Shown here: positions 26,883 through 35,736 of the stretch, piece after piece
How the letters are laid out: every line of letters starts with the position of its first letter
Numbering within the stretch: the first letter of the stretch is position 1
Source of the DNA: Paenibacillus sinopodophylli
GTDB lineage: Bacteria; Bacillota; Bacilli; Paenibacillales; Paenibacillaceae
Reading direction: 5' to 3'
DNA length: 64,000 bases
Assembly: GCF_005930355.1 (NCBI RefSeq)
Contig: NZ_VDBO01000001.1
Span: 407,339 to 471,338, forward strand
The notes under the pieces: generated by a model
The model's input: only the letters and a program-made list of their open reading frames with translations
Databases searched by the model: none
Told to the model about the DNA's origin: nothing
Made by a program: the position numbers and the translations under genes

Positions 26883-29366
26883 ATGGCTGAACGACCGAAC
26901 AGAAAGTCTACACCGAAACAAAAGAAGAGGAAAAAAATATCAGGTCGAAAATGGTTTTATGGATTGTTTTTTACAGCGGTAATCGCGATCGTATGCGGGA
27001 TTGTCGGATACCTGCTCATTATTCTGAATGGTGAGAGGGTACTGACAGAGAATGCTAACAAGCTCGTATTCGGTGAATCATCCATCATCTATGATGCGAA
27101 TAACAACGAGATCGCAAGGCTGTCTGACCCGAACGAGGTTCGCGAGATTGCAGAGTTCTCTGAGATTCCAAAGTCATTGCTTGACGCGATGATTGCAACA
27201 GAGGATCAGCGTTTCCGAGAGCACTCAGGAATTGATTTCTTCGCAATCGGACGAGCTGTGGTGAAGGACGTTATCGCACGCAGCGCTGTGGAAGGTGCAA
27301 GTACGATTACGCAGCAGCTAGCGAAAAACGTATTTCTGACGGCAGACAAAACGTTTTTCCGGAAAGCAACTGAGGCTTCTATCGCTGTAGCCCTTGAACA
27401 GCAGTATACCAAGGATGAAATTCTGACCATGTACTTAAACCGAATCTTCTTCGGCAAGAGAGTTCATGGTGTTAAAGAAGCAGCTAAGTTTTATTTCGAT
27501 ACTGATTTAGATAAGCTCGAGCTTTGGCAAGTTGCAACGCTTGCCGCTATGCCTAAGGCACCGAATCGCTACAATCCGATCGCCCACCCAGAGGACTCTA
27601 TGAATCGTAGAGCTGTTGTGCTGAAGCTGATGTACGATCAAGGATATATTACGGCACCTGAGATGGAGGAAGCGAAGGCGGTCGTGTATGAAATTCCGGA
27701 GAATCACGTCGAGAGAACGACGGATAAGTATCCGGCATTCGTTGATTATGTGGTTGATGAAGCGACCGAAGTGTTGAATCTATCAGAGGAAGCACTTAGG
27801 ATCGGCGGGTATAAAATTTATACGACGCTTAATGTAGACGCCCAGAATTCGATGGATACGCAGTTTAACGATGACGATAACTTCGAGAATAGTAAGGATG
27901 ATCGTCAAGTTGAAGGCGCGATGATTATTATTGATCATCGTAATGGTGAGATTCAGGCGTTGTCGGGCGGCCGCGATTATGTGAAAAAAGGGCTGAATCG
28001 CGTTGACGTTAAACGTCAGCCAGGCTCAGCATTAAAGCCGATTATTGCCTACGGCCCAGCACTGGAATCAGGCAAGTACTTCCCGTGGACCGTTCTTGCT
28101 AATGATAAGAAATGCTACGGCAACTACTGTCCGACCGATAGATGGGGAGCAACACCGGTCTCCATGACACAGGCCATTAAGGATTCACGTAATCTAGCTG
28201 CAGTATGGATGCTGAATCAGGTTGGTCTCAAGAATGGATTTGCATTCGCAACCAAGCTTGGCATTGAGCTGGATAATGTGGAAGATCGCAATCTATCTGC
28301 TGCACTTGGCGGTTTATACAAAGGAGCAACGCCAATGCAGATGGCAACAGCGTACAGCGTATTTGCTAATGCCGGAAAGTCTGTTGATACCCACTCTATT
28401 CGCAAGATCGATGGTAAGTCGAGCAATGCATTCACTTACGAAGCTCCCGCAGTGAAGCAGTTAATGTCCGCTGAAACGGCGTATTATTTGACTGAAATGA
28501 TGCAGACCGTAGTTGAGAAGGGTGGAACGGGATCAAAGGCTGCAATTGGCAGAGCTTTGGCAGGCAAGACAGGTACGACGCAGCATGGTATTCCTAATTA
28601 CAAAGGTTCTGGCATTAAGGATGCATGGTTCGTCGGCTATACGCCGGAGTGGACAGCATCCGTATGGATGGGATACGATAAGACGGACAAGGAACACATT
28701 CTGGACACTGGAGGCAGTCAAGCTGCAGCTTTGTTCGCCAAGGTAATGAAATCTGCAATGAAAAATGTAGCTAAATCCAGCTTTAGTAAGCCTCAAGGTG
28801 TTAAGGAAGATAAGCCGCCAGCAGCGATTACAAACTTCAATGCGGTGTTCATACCTGAAGAAATGCGGGTTCAATTGACTTGGGATCCGTATCAAGATGG
28901 TAAAGTAACTTATGAGGTATTCCGTAAGGAAGCTTCAGAGAGTGATTTCAGTCAATTTGTCGATTCGCTTGCGTCTACGAGTGTCGATGATATGAGTGCA
29001 TTCCCAGGCATGACTTACGAATATTACGTAGTCGCTTACGATGCTAAGAATGATTTGGAGAGCGCACCTTCTCAGAAAATCAAAGTAGCTATTCCGGAAA
29101 CGGAAATCATACCTGAAATTCCGATGGAGCCAGAACCTGTAGATCCGGATGGCGGTGAGATAACACCTCCGATTGAAGGTGATGGAGGTGAAGTAACACC
29201 TACTCCATCTGAGAGCACGATACCAGAAGTAACGTTGGATCCTGGTGCAGGCAACGGTTCGGTTGAGCCTACACCTACACCAGATCAAAGCACTGGCACC
29301 GACAATGGGACGAATGCATTAGGAAATCCTGAAACTGGCGGCAATTTGCAAGGAACGGGTGGTTAG
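26883..29366 (+). CDS. Class A penicillin-binding protein (PBP1-type)
   Basis: 827 residues. A basic cytoplasmic head and one membrane segment (~26–48) anchor the protein. The glycosyltransferase domain has ATEDQRFREHSGID (Glu107) and STITQQLAKNVFL. The transpeptidase domain has the active Ser382 in QPGSALKPI, the second motif SRN in KDSRNLAAVW, and KTGTT. After ~625 a fibronectin type III-like module (VQLTWDPYQDGKVTYEVFRK) leads into a Pro/Thr/Glu/Gly-rich tail. It polymerises and cross-links peptidoglycan outside the membrane. The tail is longer than in B. subtilis PBP1 and low in complexity. A cyclophilin lipoprotein gene begins three bases after the stop. Confidence 0.92.
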   Translation: MAERPNRKSTPKQKKRKKISGRKWFYGLFFTAVIAIVCGIVGYLLIILNGERVLTENANKLVFGESSIIYDANNNEIARLSDPNEVREIAEFSEIPKSLLDAMIATEDQRFREHSGIDFFAIGRAVVKDVIARSAVEGASTITQQLAKNVFLTADKTFFRKATEASIAVALEQQYTKDEILTMYLNRIFFGKRVHGVKEAAKFYFDTDLDKLELWQVATLAAMPKAPNRYNPIAHPEDSMNRRAVVLKLMYDQGYITAPEMEEAKAVVYEIPENHVERTTDKYPAFVDYVVDEATEVLNLSEEALRIGGYKIYTTLNVDAQNSMDTQFNDDDNFENSKDDRQVEGAMIIIDHRNGEIQALSGGRDYVKKGLNRVDVKRQPGSALKPIIAYGPALESGKYFPWTVLANDKKCYGNYCPTDRWGATPVSMTQAIKDSRNLAAVWMLNQVGLKNGFAFATKLGIELDNVEDRNLSAALGGLYKGATPMQMATAYSVFANAGKSVDTHSIRKIDGKSSNAFTYEAPAVKQLMSAETAYYLTEMMQTVVEKGGTGSKAAIGRALAGKTGTTQHGIPNYKGSGIKDAWFVGYTPEWTASVWMGYDKTDKEHILDTGGSQAAALFAKVMKSAMKNVAKSSFSKPQGVKEDKPPAAITNFNAVFIPEEMRVQLTWDPYQDGKVTYEVFRKEASESDFSQFVDSLASTSVDDMSAFPGMTYEYYVVAYDAKNDLESAPSQKIKVAIPETEIIPEIPMEPEPVDPDGGEITPPIEGDGGEVTPTPSESTIPEVTLDPGAGNGSVEPTPTPDQSTGTDNGTNALGNPETGGNLQGTGG

Positions 29367-29368
29367 CA

Positions 29369-30016
29369 ATGACGGATAGAAAGATGTCACGATTCCTAGC
29401 TTTAATAGCAGTTGTTGCAGTTGTCATGATAACAGCAGGCTGCGGCAGGAACGCGGCTGGAGGAGCAGGCGGGGACAGCGCGCAGGCCTCAGCCAAGACG
29501 ATGAGCTGGGACAAAATGCCCGACATGCAGATTGATCTCGATAAATCGTATGTAGCGAAGTTCAAGACATCGAAAGGTGATTTCACCATTAAGCTATTCG
29601 CTGATGATGCGCCTGTGACGGTAAATAATTTCGTGTTTTTAGCACGAGAGGGATTCTATGAGGGTCTCGCCTTTCATCGCATTATTGAGTCCTTCATGAT
29701 TCAAACAGGCGATCCCAAAGGAAATGGAACAGGTAATCCTGGTTATTCCATTCCAGATGAGCTTAGTACCGAGATGAAATTTGAGGAAGGCATTGTCGCA
29801 ATGGCTAATGCCAGTAAACCTAATTCTGGAGGCAGTCAATTTTTTATTTGCACGGGTCCGGATGCGGCTAACTTAAATCGGGAACCTAATTATGCGATAT
29901 TCGGCAAGGTCGATAGTGGAATGGACGTCATTCATGCAATCGAAAAAATACCGCTCAAAAACAATGAGCCAGCCGAAAATATTATCATCGAATCCATTGA
30001 AATCGTGGAGCAATAA
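29369..30016 (+). CDS. Cyclophilin-type peptidyl-prolyl isomerase lipoprotein
   Basis: 215 residues. The lipoprotein signal ends in ITAGC with Cys25 as the lipidated residue. The cyclophilin domain has FTIKLFADDAPVTVNNFVFL, FHRIIESFMIQTGDP with the catalytic Arg-like position, NGTGNPGYSIPDE and SGGSQFFICTGP. It speeds cis-trans isomerisation of prolyl bonds in extracytoplasmic proteins. Three bases after the PBP gene, so it probably assists folding of the penicillin-binding protein or other exported products. Confidence 0.92.
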   Translation: MTDRKMSRFLALIAVVAVVMITAGCGRNAAGGAGGDSAQASAKTMSWDKMPDMQIDLDKSYVAKFKTSKGDFTIKLFADDAPVTVNNFVFLAREGFYEGLAFHRIIESFMIQTGDPKGNGTGNPGYSIPDELSTEMKFEEGIVAMANASKPNSGGSQFFICTGPDAANLNREPNYAIFGKVDSGMDVIHAIEKIPLKNNEPAENIIIESIEIVEQ

Positions 30017-30019
30017 GTG

Positions 30020-30050
30020 GAATACCGTCCTTTGTGACGGTATTCTTTTT
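30020..30050 (+). terminator. Terminator of the PBP–cyclophilin operon
   Basis: GAATACCGTC / GACGGTATTC with a six-base loop and TTTTT. Confidence 0.9.
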
Positions 30051-30242
30051 ATTTTCCATTAGAAGGCTTGGTTTATTTTGATTGGCGGCTGGAGATGAAC
30101 GTTAAGATATGGTAATCTTTTTTTATAGGTAAAAAATCCAATTGTCACACGTTGCAAGCTGTTCATTGTTAGGTTAAAGCCGAGAAGAGCGTGTGGCTTA
30201 ACAGCCAAGCTATTCTCAATTGAACGGAAAGGTACGTTCCGT

Positions 30243-30800
30243 ATGAAGAGAAAATTTTCAGACCGGGCCAACTGGCGGCGTATCTTGCGCAAAAGCTATT
30301 CTTGCCTAGCGCTTGACGGCGACGAATTCAAAGGTCTCGTAACGTTTTACCGGATACATGAATTACGTGAGCCGTTATGGAAGGAATATAACGGCAAGAA
30401 GCTTTGTTTGGCGGATCGCGGATATTTGTGGATGCAGCATTTCCCAAGAGGCGAGCATTTTGTCGTCACGACGATGTTTGATGATAAAGGCCGAGTCGTT
30501 CAATGGTATATCGATGTATGCAAGACACAAGGTTTAACTGACCAGCAAGTGCCTTGGTTCGATGATTTATATTTGGACGTCGTTGTTTTGCCTAGCGGCG
30601 AAGTGTTCCTGATGGATGAAGATGAGCTAGAAGATGCGCATAGGCTGGGAGATGTCAACAACAAGGATGTTGCGTTGGCGCGTAAAACAGCAGGGAAGCT
30701 GCTGTCAAGCATTCGCAATGGCCGTTTCCGCTACTTCACCTTAAGTCTGAAGCACCGGAAGAGCCTCTTGGAGCGCACCGGTGAGTTAAGCGAATCATGA
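30243..30800 (+). CDS. DUF402 domain protein (nucleoside tri-/diphosphatase-like)
   Basis: 185 residues. The DUF402 fold is shown by YLWMQHFPRGEHFVVTTMFD, VQWYIDVCK, VPWFDDLYLDVVVLPSGEV and FLMDEDELEDAHRLG with its metal-binding acidic residues. Characterised relatives hydrolyse nucleoside tri- and diphosphates. The longer form here matches YgaC-type proteins of Bacillales. The stop overlaps the next gene by four bases (ATGA). Confidence 0.85.
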   Translation: MKRKFSDRANWRRILRKSYSCLALDGDEFKGLVTFYRIHELREPLWKEYNGKKLCLADRGYLWMQHFPRGEHFVVTTMFDDKGRVVQWYIDVCKTQGLTDQQVPWFDDLYLDVVVLPSGEVFLMDEDELEDAHRLGDVNNKDVALARKTAGKLLSSIRNGRFRYFTLSLKHRKSLLERTGELSES

Positions 30801-31474
30801 TAAAGACAGTTAGCAAAAGGAGCAGCACACGTAAACGATCAAGAAAAAGGCGTCCGTGGCTGCTCTTGTTTCGTGTTGTTGCCTGGCTGACCATTGCAGG
30901 CGTGTTCTGGTGCGGATACTTATTATGGTTAATTAATGGCTACAATTCACAGAAGCCGATTATGAAAGCCGATGCAGGCATCGTACTGGGAGCTGCATTG
31001 TGGAATAATTTGCCTAGCCCGGCATTGAAAGAAAGATTGGACTTCGCACTGGAACTGGTTCAATCGCGCACAGTGGACAAGCTGATTCTGAGTGGTGGAT
31101 TAGATGCGAACGGTGCAACCAAAACGGAAGCCGAAGGCATGCGTGACTATCTGCTTGCAAAAGGTATTTCAGCTGACAAGCTGTTGCTAGAAAATAAATC
31201 AACCAGCACGTACGAGAATTTGGCTTTCAGCAAAAAAATCGCAGATGAGAAGAAGCTGGGTACGCTGCTTGTCATCACTCATGATTATCATGCTGCAAGA
31301 GCGAAGGAAATCGCAAAAAAGCTTGATTTCTCGCCGTTACAGGTAGCTGCAACCAAATCAAAAGTTCTCAATCCCGTTTACAATGAGTCACGCGAAGTAC
31401 TGGCTTTCACCAAATGGAAGCTTGATTCGTTACTGCTCTCTCTCGGAATTCGACCATCTGATTCATCGCTGTAA
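30797..31474 (+). CDS. YdcF/SanA-like (DUF218) membrane-anchored protein
   Basis: 225 residues. A very basic N-terminus (KRSSTRKRSRKRRP) precedes one membrane anchor (~25–45). The DUF218 domain follows: AGIVLGAALWNNLPSPALKE, KLILSGGLDANGATKTEAEG, LENKSTSTYENLAFSKKI and TLLVITHDYHAARAKEIAKK. Family members act at or outside the membrane in envelope maintenance; their biochemical activity is uncertain. It is coupled to the DUF402 gene. Confidence 0.85.
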   Translation: MIKTVSKRSSTRKRSRKRRPWLLLFRVVAWLTIAGVFWCGYLLWLINGYNSQKPIMKADAGIVLGAALWNNLPSPALKERLDFALELVQSRTVDKLILSGGLDANGATKTEAEGMRDYLLAKGISADKLLLENKSTSTYENLAFSKKIADEKKLGTLLVITHDYHAARAKEIAKKLDFSPLQVAATKSKVLNPVYNESREVLAFTKWKLDSLLLSLGIRPSDSSL

Positions 31475-31554
31475 ATCTGCTAATATGCTGCTGCAAGGTA
31501 GAATAAACTTGTAGTGCGGTCAGCCGCTACAGTTCTCGATGCAAAGGACAGGTG

Positions 31555-32565
31555 ATGCGACAGATGAGTGGACACGTCATAACGGGAACAGGCAATGGCT
31601 CCGCAAGGCCTTCCCGCCAAATCAATGTGATCCTAAGAAGCCAGGAAACCTTTCAAACAGGAGCGTCTGCCCATGCTCTAGAGGCAGATCCACTGCCTTC
31701 AGTTAAGCCGTTGCCCAGCGTGGATCATTATGCTGACATCCAGAAAGAGCTTGAGCCAATGATTGGGATGGAAAACGTGAAGTCATTGGTTTATGAGATA
31801 TATGCGCTGCTTTATATTAGTCGGATGCGTTCAGAAGCGGGGCTGTTTGGCGGCTCACATGTGTATCATATGATATTCAAAGGTAATCCAGGGACGGGGA
31901 AAACGACGATTGCGCGAATTGTTGCAAAGCTGTTCCAAAAAATGGGCGTCTTAACGAAAGGCCATTTGATCGAGGTGGAGCGAGCAGATCTTGTCGGTGA
32001 GTATATTGGCCATACGGCACAGAAAACCCGTGATCTCGTGCGTAAAGCAATCGGCGGCGTGTTATTCGTTGATGAAGCCTATAGTTTGGCACGTGGAGGA
32101 GAAAAGGATTTCGGCAAGGAAGCGATCGACACGCTAGTGAAAGCGATGGAGGATCACAAAAACCAATTTGTGCTTATTCTTGCAGGTTACCCGGCAGAGA
32201 TCGACGATTTTCTGCTGACTAACCCAGGACTTCCATCACGATTTCCTATCCAAATCGAATTTCCAGATTATTCTGTTGATCAGCTTATTCAAATCAGTGA
32301 ATTAATGGCTAAGGATCGCGATTATATTTTACAGCCTCAGACGGTATTCAAATTAAGGCAGCATCTTATGCAAGAGAAGCTAAGTACTTTGTTTTCATTC
32401 AGCAACGCCAGATATGTAAGGAATTCGATTGAAAAAGCGATTCGGTTCCAAGCTGTTCGTTTGCTCACGCAATATGCCAGCTCAGTTCCCGCCAAGCAGG
32501 AGTTAATGACGATTAGACCAGAGGATTTAAAGTGGGATACGAAGCCGATTAAGGTGATCGAATAG
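31555..32565 (+). CDS. spoVK: Stage V sporulation protein K (CbbX-like AAA+ ATPase)
   Basis: 336 residues from ATG 31555, six bases after AAAGGA. An unconserved N-terminal ~55 residues precede a single AAA+ module: IGMENVKSLVYEIYALLYIS, Walker A FKGNPGTGKTTIARI, Walker B GGVLFVDEAYSLARGG, sensor 1 in FVLILAGYP and the Arg finger region in NPGLPSRFP. SpoVK is needed for late spore maturation in Bacillus; its substrate is unknown. It lies directly before hflX, the conserved spoVK–hflX–ynbB–glnR–glnA order. Confidence 0.9.
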   Translation: MRQMSGHVITGTGNGSARPSRQINVILRSQETFQTGASAHALEADPLPSVKPLPSVDHYADIQKELEPMIGMENVKSLVYEIYALLYISRMRSEAGLFGGSHVYHMIFKGNPGTGKTTIARIVAKLFQKMGVLTKGHLIEVERADLVGEYIGHTAQKTRDLVRKAIGGVLFVDEAYSLARGGEKDFGKEAIDTLVKAMEDHKNQFVLILAGYPAEIDDFLLTNPGLPSRFPIQIEFPDYSVDQLIQISELMAKDRDYILQPQTVFKLRQHLMQEKLSTLFSFSNARYVRNSIEKAIRFQAVRLLTQYASSVPAKQELMTIRPEDLKWDTKPIKVIE

Positions 32566-32577
32566 AAGGAGCATGAG

Positions 32578-33867
32578 ATGAGCGAGAAAACATTCGATAC
32601 GAATCCCGATATGATTGAGAAGGCTATATTAATCAGCTTAGTTACCTCGAAGGATAAACGAAAAGGCGTAGACTCGGAAATGTCGCTGCAAGAACTCGCT
32701 CAGCTTACAGAAACGGCTGGGGTTGAGGTACTTACGACGATTACGCAAAATAAAGAAACAGTTGATTCGAAATGGTTTATCGGCAAAGGAAAAGTGCAGG
32801 AAGTTAAAGCTTTGGCGGATGAGCTTGGAGCTACAACAGCGATTTTTGATCAAGAGTTATCCGGTGCTCAAGTGCGAAACCTAGAGGAAACGCTTGATCT
32901 GAAAATTGTGGATCGAACGCAGCTCATTCTCGATATATTCGCTGGCCGCGCCAAAACTCGTGAGGGCATTATTCAAGTTGAGCTTGCCCAGCTTAGTTAC
33001 TTGCTCCCGCGCCTGTCGGGACAAAGTAAAAACCTGTCTCGATTAGGCGGCGGAATCGGTACGCGCGGCCCAGGTGAAACGAAGCTGGAAACAGACCGCC
33101 GTCATATTCGTGATCGTATCTTCGATTTGAAAACAGTGCTTGAGGAAGTTGTCAGGCACCGGAAGCTGCACCGTGAGCGCCGTAAGAAAGCAGGAGTGAC
33201 GCAGGTTGCTTTGGTCGGCTATACGAATGCTGGGAAGTCTACCTTGCTGCGGGAGCTGACGCATGCAGATGTTTACGTTGAGGATCAGCTATTTGCCACA
33301 CTAGACCCTACTTCCCGTGCACTTGAACTGCCCAATGGCAGAGAAATTGTGTTAACCGACACGGTAGGTTTTATTCAGAATCTTCCTACTGACCTAGTGG
33401 CTGCATTCCGTGCTACACTTGAAGAGGTCTGTGAAGCCGACCTAGTACTGCATGTAATTGACAGCAGTTCTCCTGTTCGTGAGGAGCAGATTGCAGTGGT
33501 AAACAATATATTAGGTGATCTTGGTGCTGCTGATAAGCCGTTTATTATGGTTTACAATAAAAAGGATAAGTGCGTGAATACGGGCTCGTTAGCAGATTTG
33601 CCCATTACAGGCGGAGATAATCTGGTCATTAGTGCCTATGAGGAGGGAGATCTTGAGCTTCTGAAGCAATCGGTCCAAGATAAGCTGAGCGGGGATTTGT
33701 TATCATTTCTCGTTCCGGCTGAACGCGGTGATCTGATCGCACTCGCTTATCGCAGCGGTGAGGTGATTAGCCAAGAAGTGACAGAAGAAACACTTAAGCT
33801 CACTGTGCAGGTAAGTAAGCAGGACTACGAACAGCATGGATATCGGTTGAAGCCTTACATTATTTAA
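32578..33867 (+). CDS. hflX: Ribosome-associated GTPase HflX
   Basis: 429 residues. The N-terminal nucleotide-binding domain (TTITQNKETVDSKWFIGKGK) and helical linker with the conserved GGIGTRGPGETKLETDRR lead to the G domain. This has G1 VGYTNAGKSTLLR, G2 in LFATLDPTSR, G3 TDTVGFIQNLP and G4 YNKKD. HflX binds the 50S subunit and can split stalled ribosomes after heat or antibiotic stress. It is twelve bases downstream of spoVK and within the spoVK–glnA cluster. Confidence 0.95.
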   Translation: MSEKTFDTNPDMIEKAILISLVTSKDKRKGVDSEMSLQELAQLTETAGVEVLTTITQNKETVDSKWFIGKGKVQEVKALADELGATTAIFDQELSGAQVRNLEETLDLKIVDRTQLILDIFAGRAKTREGIIQVELAQLSYLLPRLSGQSKNLSRLGGGIGTRGPGETKLETDRRHIRDRIFDLKTVLEEVVRHRKLHRERRKKAGVTQVALVGYTNAGKSTLLRELTHADVYVEDQLFATLDPTSRALELPNGREIVLTDTVGFIQNLPTDLVAAFRATLEEVCEADLVLHVIDSSSPVREEQIAVVNNILGDLGAADKPFIMVYNKKDKCVNTGSLADLPITGGDNLVISAYEEGDLELLKQSVQDKLSGDLLSFLVPAERGDLIALAYRSGEVISQEVTEETLKLTVQVSKQDYEQHGYRLKPYII

Positions 33868-33926
33868 AGAATTACATATGCGTACGAAGTCGTAATGCTT
33901 CGCAGCCTTAAGGAGAAGATAGATAT

Positions 33927-35219
33927 ATGGGTAGACAGCATGAAAATCAGAAGCTTTGGGCGCATTTGGAGCTGCTTGCAGAGCAATCCGAGACAATAGC
34001 CGCTGATGCGTTCCGCAGGATAGACAAAATTGCCGAGCGCAATCAATGGAAGGTTATCGAGGCGTTCCAGCGTCATAAAGTGAGCGATTTCCATTTCACA
34101 GGATCGACAGGTTATGGCTATAATGACCGTGGTCGTGAAATACTTGATCTAGTGTATGCAGATGTCATGGGGGCGGAGGCTGCTATTGTAAGGCCTCACT
34201 TTGTATCTGGAACGCATACGATCAGCTGTGCGCTGTTCGGCGTTCTTCGCCCTGGTGATGAACTACTTTATGTAACGGGCCGCCCTTATGATACGCTTCA
34301 TAAAGTAATCGGCAAGCCTAATGATGGAATGGGCTCTCTGCAAGATTTTGGAGTGAAATATGCTGAGGTTCCGCTTCTTGAAAGTGGCGGTCTTGACTGG
34401 GAACTAATAGAAAAATCGATTACGGCTCAGACTAAGGTTATTGGCATTCAGCGCTCGCGCGGGTATGACTGGCGAGCATCTTTCACCGTATCGGAGATTG
34501 AAGATATCGTGAAGCGTGTGAAAGCTTTGAAGCCAGAGGTGATCGTGTTTGTAGATAATTGCTATGGTGAGTTTACTGAGCTGCTGGAGCCTACACAGGT
34601 TGGCGTCGATCTGATGGCCGGCTCGCTTATCAAAAATCCAGGCGGCGGGTTAGCTGAAACCGGCGGTTATATAGCAGGGAAAGCGTTCGCTGTTGAAGCC
34701 GCTGCCTACCGTCTTACTGCTCCTGGTATTGGCGGTGAGGTAGGGGCAATGCTCGGAACGCTTAGACCGATGTTCCAAGGCTTATTTCTAGCTCCGCATC
34801 TGGTTGGACAAGCTATTAAAGGGAGTGTACTGGCCGCTGCCTTGTTCGAAGAGCTAGGGTTTGAGACGAAGCCCAGATGGAATGAACCAAGAACGGATCT
34901 TATACAAGCGGTCCGCTTCGGACAAGCTGAGCATCTTATTGCGTTCGTACAAGGCATTCAGCAAGCTGCGGCTGTGGATTCACATGTCGTTCCCGAACCA
35001 TGGGACATGCCCGGCTATGAGAATGCTGTCATCATGGCGGCAGGGACGTTCATTCAGGGAGGCAGTTTAGAGCTCTCTGCTGATGCGCCTATTCGTGAAC
35101 CTTACATTGCTTATATGCAAGGTGGCTTAACCTATGCCCATGCCAAATATGGAGTTCTAACCTCGTTGTATCGACTTGTGGACAGTGGATTAATTGTAAT
35201 CAAACCTTACACAACTTGA
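33927..35219 (+). CDS. ynbB: YnbB-type PLP enzyme (methionine gamma-lyase/aluminium-resistance family)
   Basis: 430 residues with the fold-type I PLP pattern. HFTGSTGYGYNDRGREILD is near the start, VRPHFVSGTHTISCALFGVL lines the cofactor pocket, VDNCYGEFTE has the Asp that contacts the pyridine ring, and the cofactor Lys is in GSLIKNPGGGLA. The family is annotated as methionine gamma-lyase or aluminium resistance protein; a physiological reaction is not settled. Its last eight codons contain a GlnR-box and its stop overlaps the −35 of the glnR promoter. Confidence 0.88.
   Translation: MGRQHENQKLWAHLELLAEQSETIAADAFRRIDKIAERNQWKVIEAFQRHKVSDFHFTGSTGYGYNDRGREILDLVYADVMGAEAAIVRPHFVSGTHTISCALFGVLRPGDELLYVTGRPYDTLHKVIGKPNDGMGSLQDFGVKYAEVPLLESGGLDWELIEKSITAQTKVIGIQRSRGYDWRASFTVSEIEDIVKRVKALKPEVIVFVDNCYGEFTELLEPTQVGVDLMAGSLIKNPGGGLAETGGYIAGKAFAVEAAAYRLTAPGIGGEVGAMLGTLRPMFQGLFLAPHLVGQAIKGSVLAAALFEELGFETKPRWNEPRTDLIQAVRFGQAEHLIAFVQGIQQAAAVDSHVVPEPWDMPGYENAVIMAAGTFIQGGSLELSADAPIREPYIAYMQGGLTYAHAKYGVLTSLYRLVDSGLIVIKPYTT
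35195..35211 (+). promoter_or_regulatory. GlnR/TnrA-type operator
   Basis: TGTAATCAAACCTTACA fits the GlnR/TnrA consensus TGTnA-N7-TnACA exactly. It lies immediately upstream of the −35 at 35216, inside the 3' end of ynbB. It would give nitrogen-dependent autoregulation of glnRA. Confidence 0.8.
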
Positions 35220-35245
35220 CACATTTATGTCGGAAAGGTTAGAAT
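35216..35245 (+). promoter_or_regulatory. glnRA promoter
   Basis: TTGACA, 18-base spacer, TAGAAT, a sigma-A type promoter 37 bases before the glnR start. A second, poorer GlnR half-site (ATGTCGG…TTAGAA) overlaps the spacer. Confidence 0.7.
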
Positions 35246-35281
35246 GAATATATAAATGAGCGACTGGAAGGTTGATGCGAC

Positions 35282-35692
35282 ATGGCTGACGAAATTCGCA
35301 GAAATATGGCTCTATTTCCCATCGGCATCGTGATGAAGCTGACGGACTTAACAGCCCGCCAAATCCGGTATTACGAGCAGCATGAATTGATCGTACCTGC
35401 AAGAACAGCAGGAAACCAACGGTTATTTTCGTTTAATGACGTAGAACGGCTTTTGGAAATAAAATCATTGATTGAGAAGGGCGTTAATATCGCCGGTATT
35501 AAACAGGTTATGAATCCGGTTTCGAAAGAGTCGGATGACGCGACAATCGTAAGCGAGCAATCGGAAGTGAAGCGCCGCGAGCTTTCCGATCAGCAGCTGC
35601 ATCGTTTGCTGAAACAGCAATTGCTGGAGAAAAGACCGGGTCAGGCATCGCTCATTCAAGGACAATTGACTCGTTTCTTAAATAAGCGCTAA
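35282..35692 (+). CDS. glnR: Nitrogen repressor GlnR (MerR family)
   Basis: 136 residues. The winged-helix DNA-binding domain (FPIGIVMKLTDLTARQIRYY, then EQHELIVPARTAGNQRLFS) is of MerR type. The C-terminal tail (RLLKQQLLEKRPGQASLIQ) is the GlnR region that senses feedback-inhibited glutamine synthetase. GlnR represses glnRA and other nitrogen genes when glutamine is plentiful. Located between its own operator and glnA, as expected. Confidence 0.94.
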   Translation: MADEIRRNMALFPIGIVMKLTDLTARQIRYYEQHELIVPARTAGNQRLFSFNDVERLLEIKSLIEKGVNIAGIKQVMNPVSKESDDATIVSEQSEVKRRELSDQQLHRLLKQQLLEKRPGQASLIQGQLTRFLNKR

Positions 35693-35736
35693 TCGCACTT
35701 TTAAACAATCGATTCGCAAACTAAGGAGATGATTCT

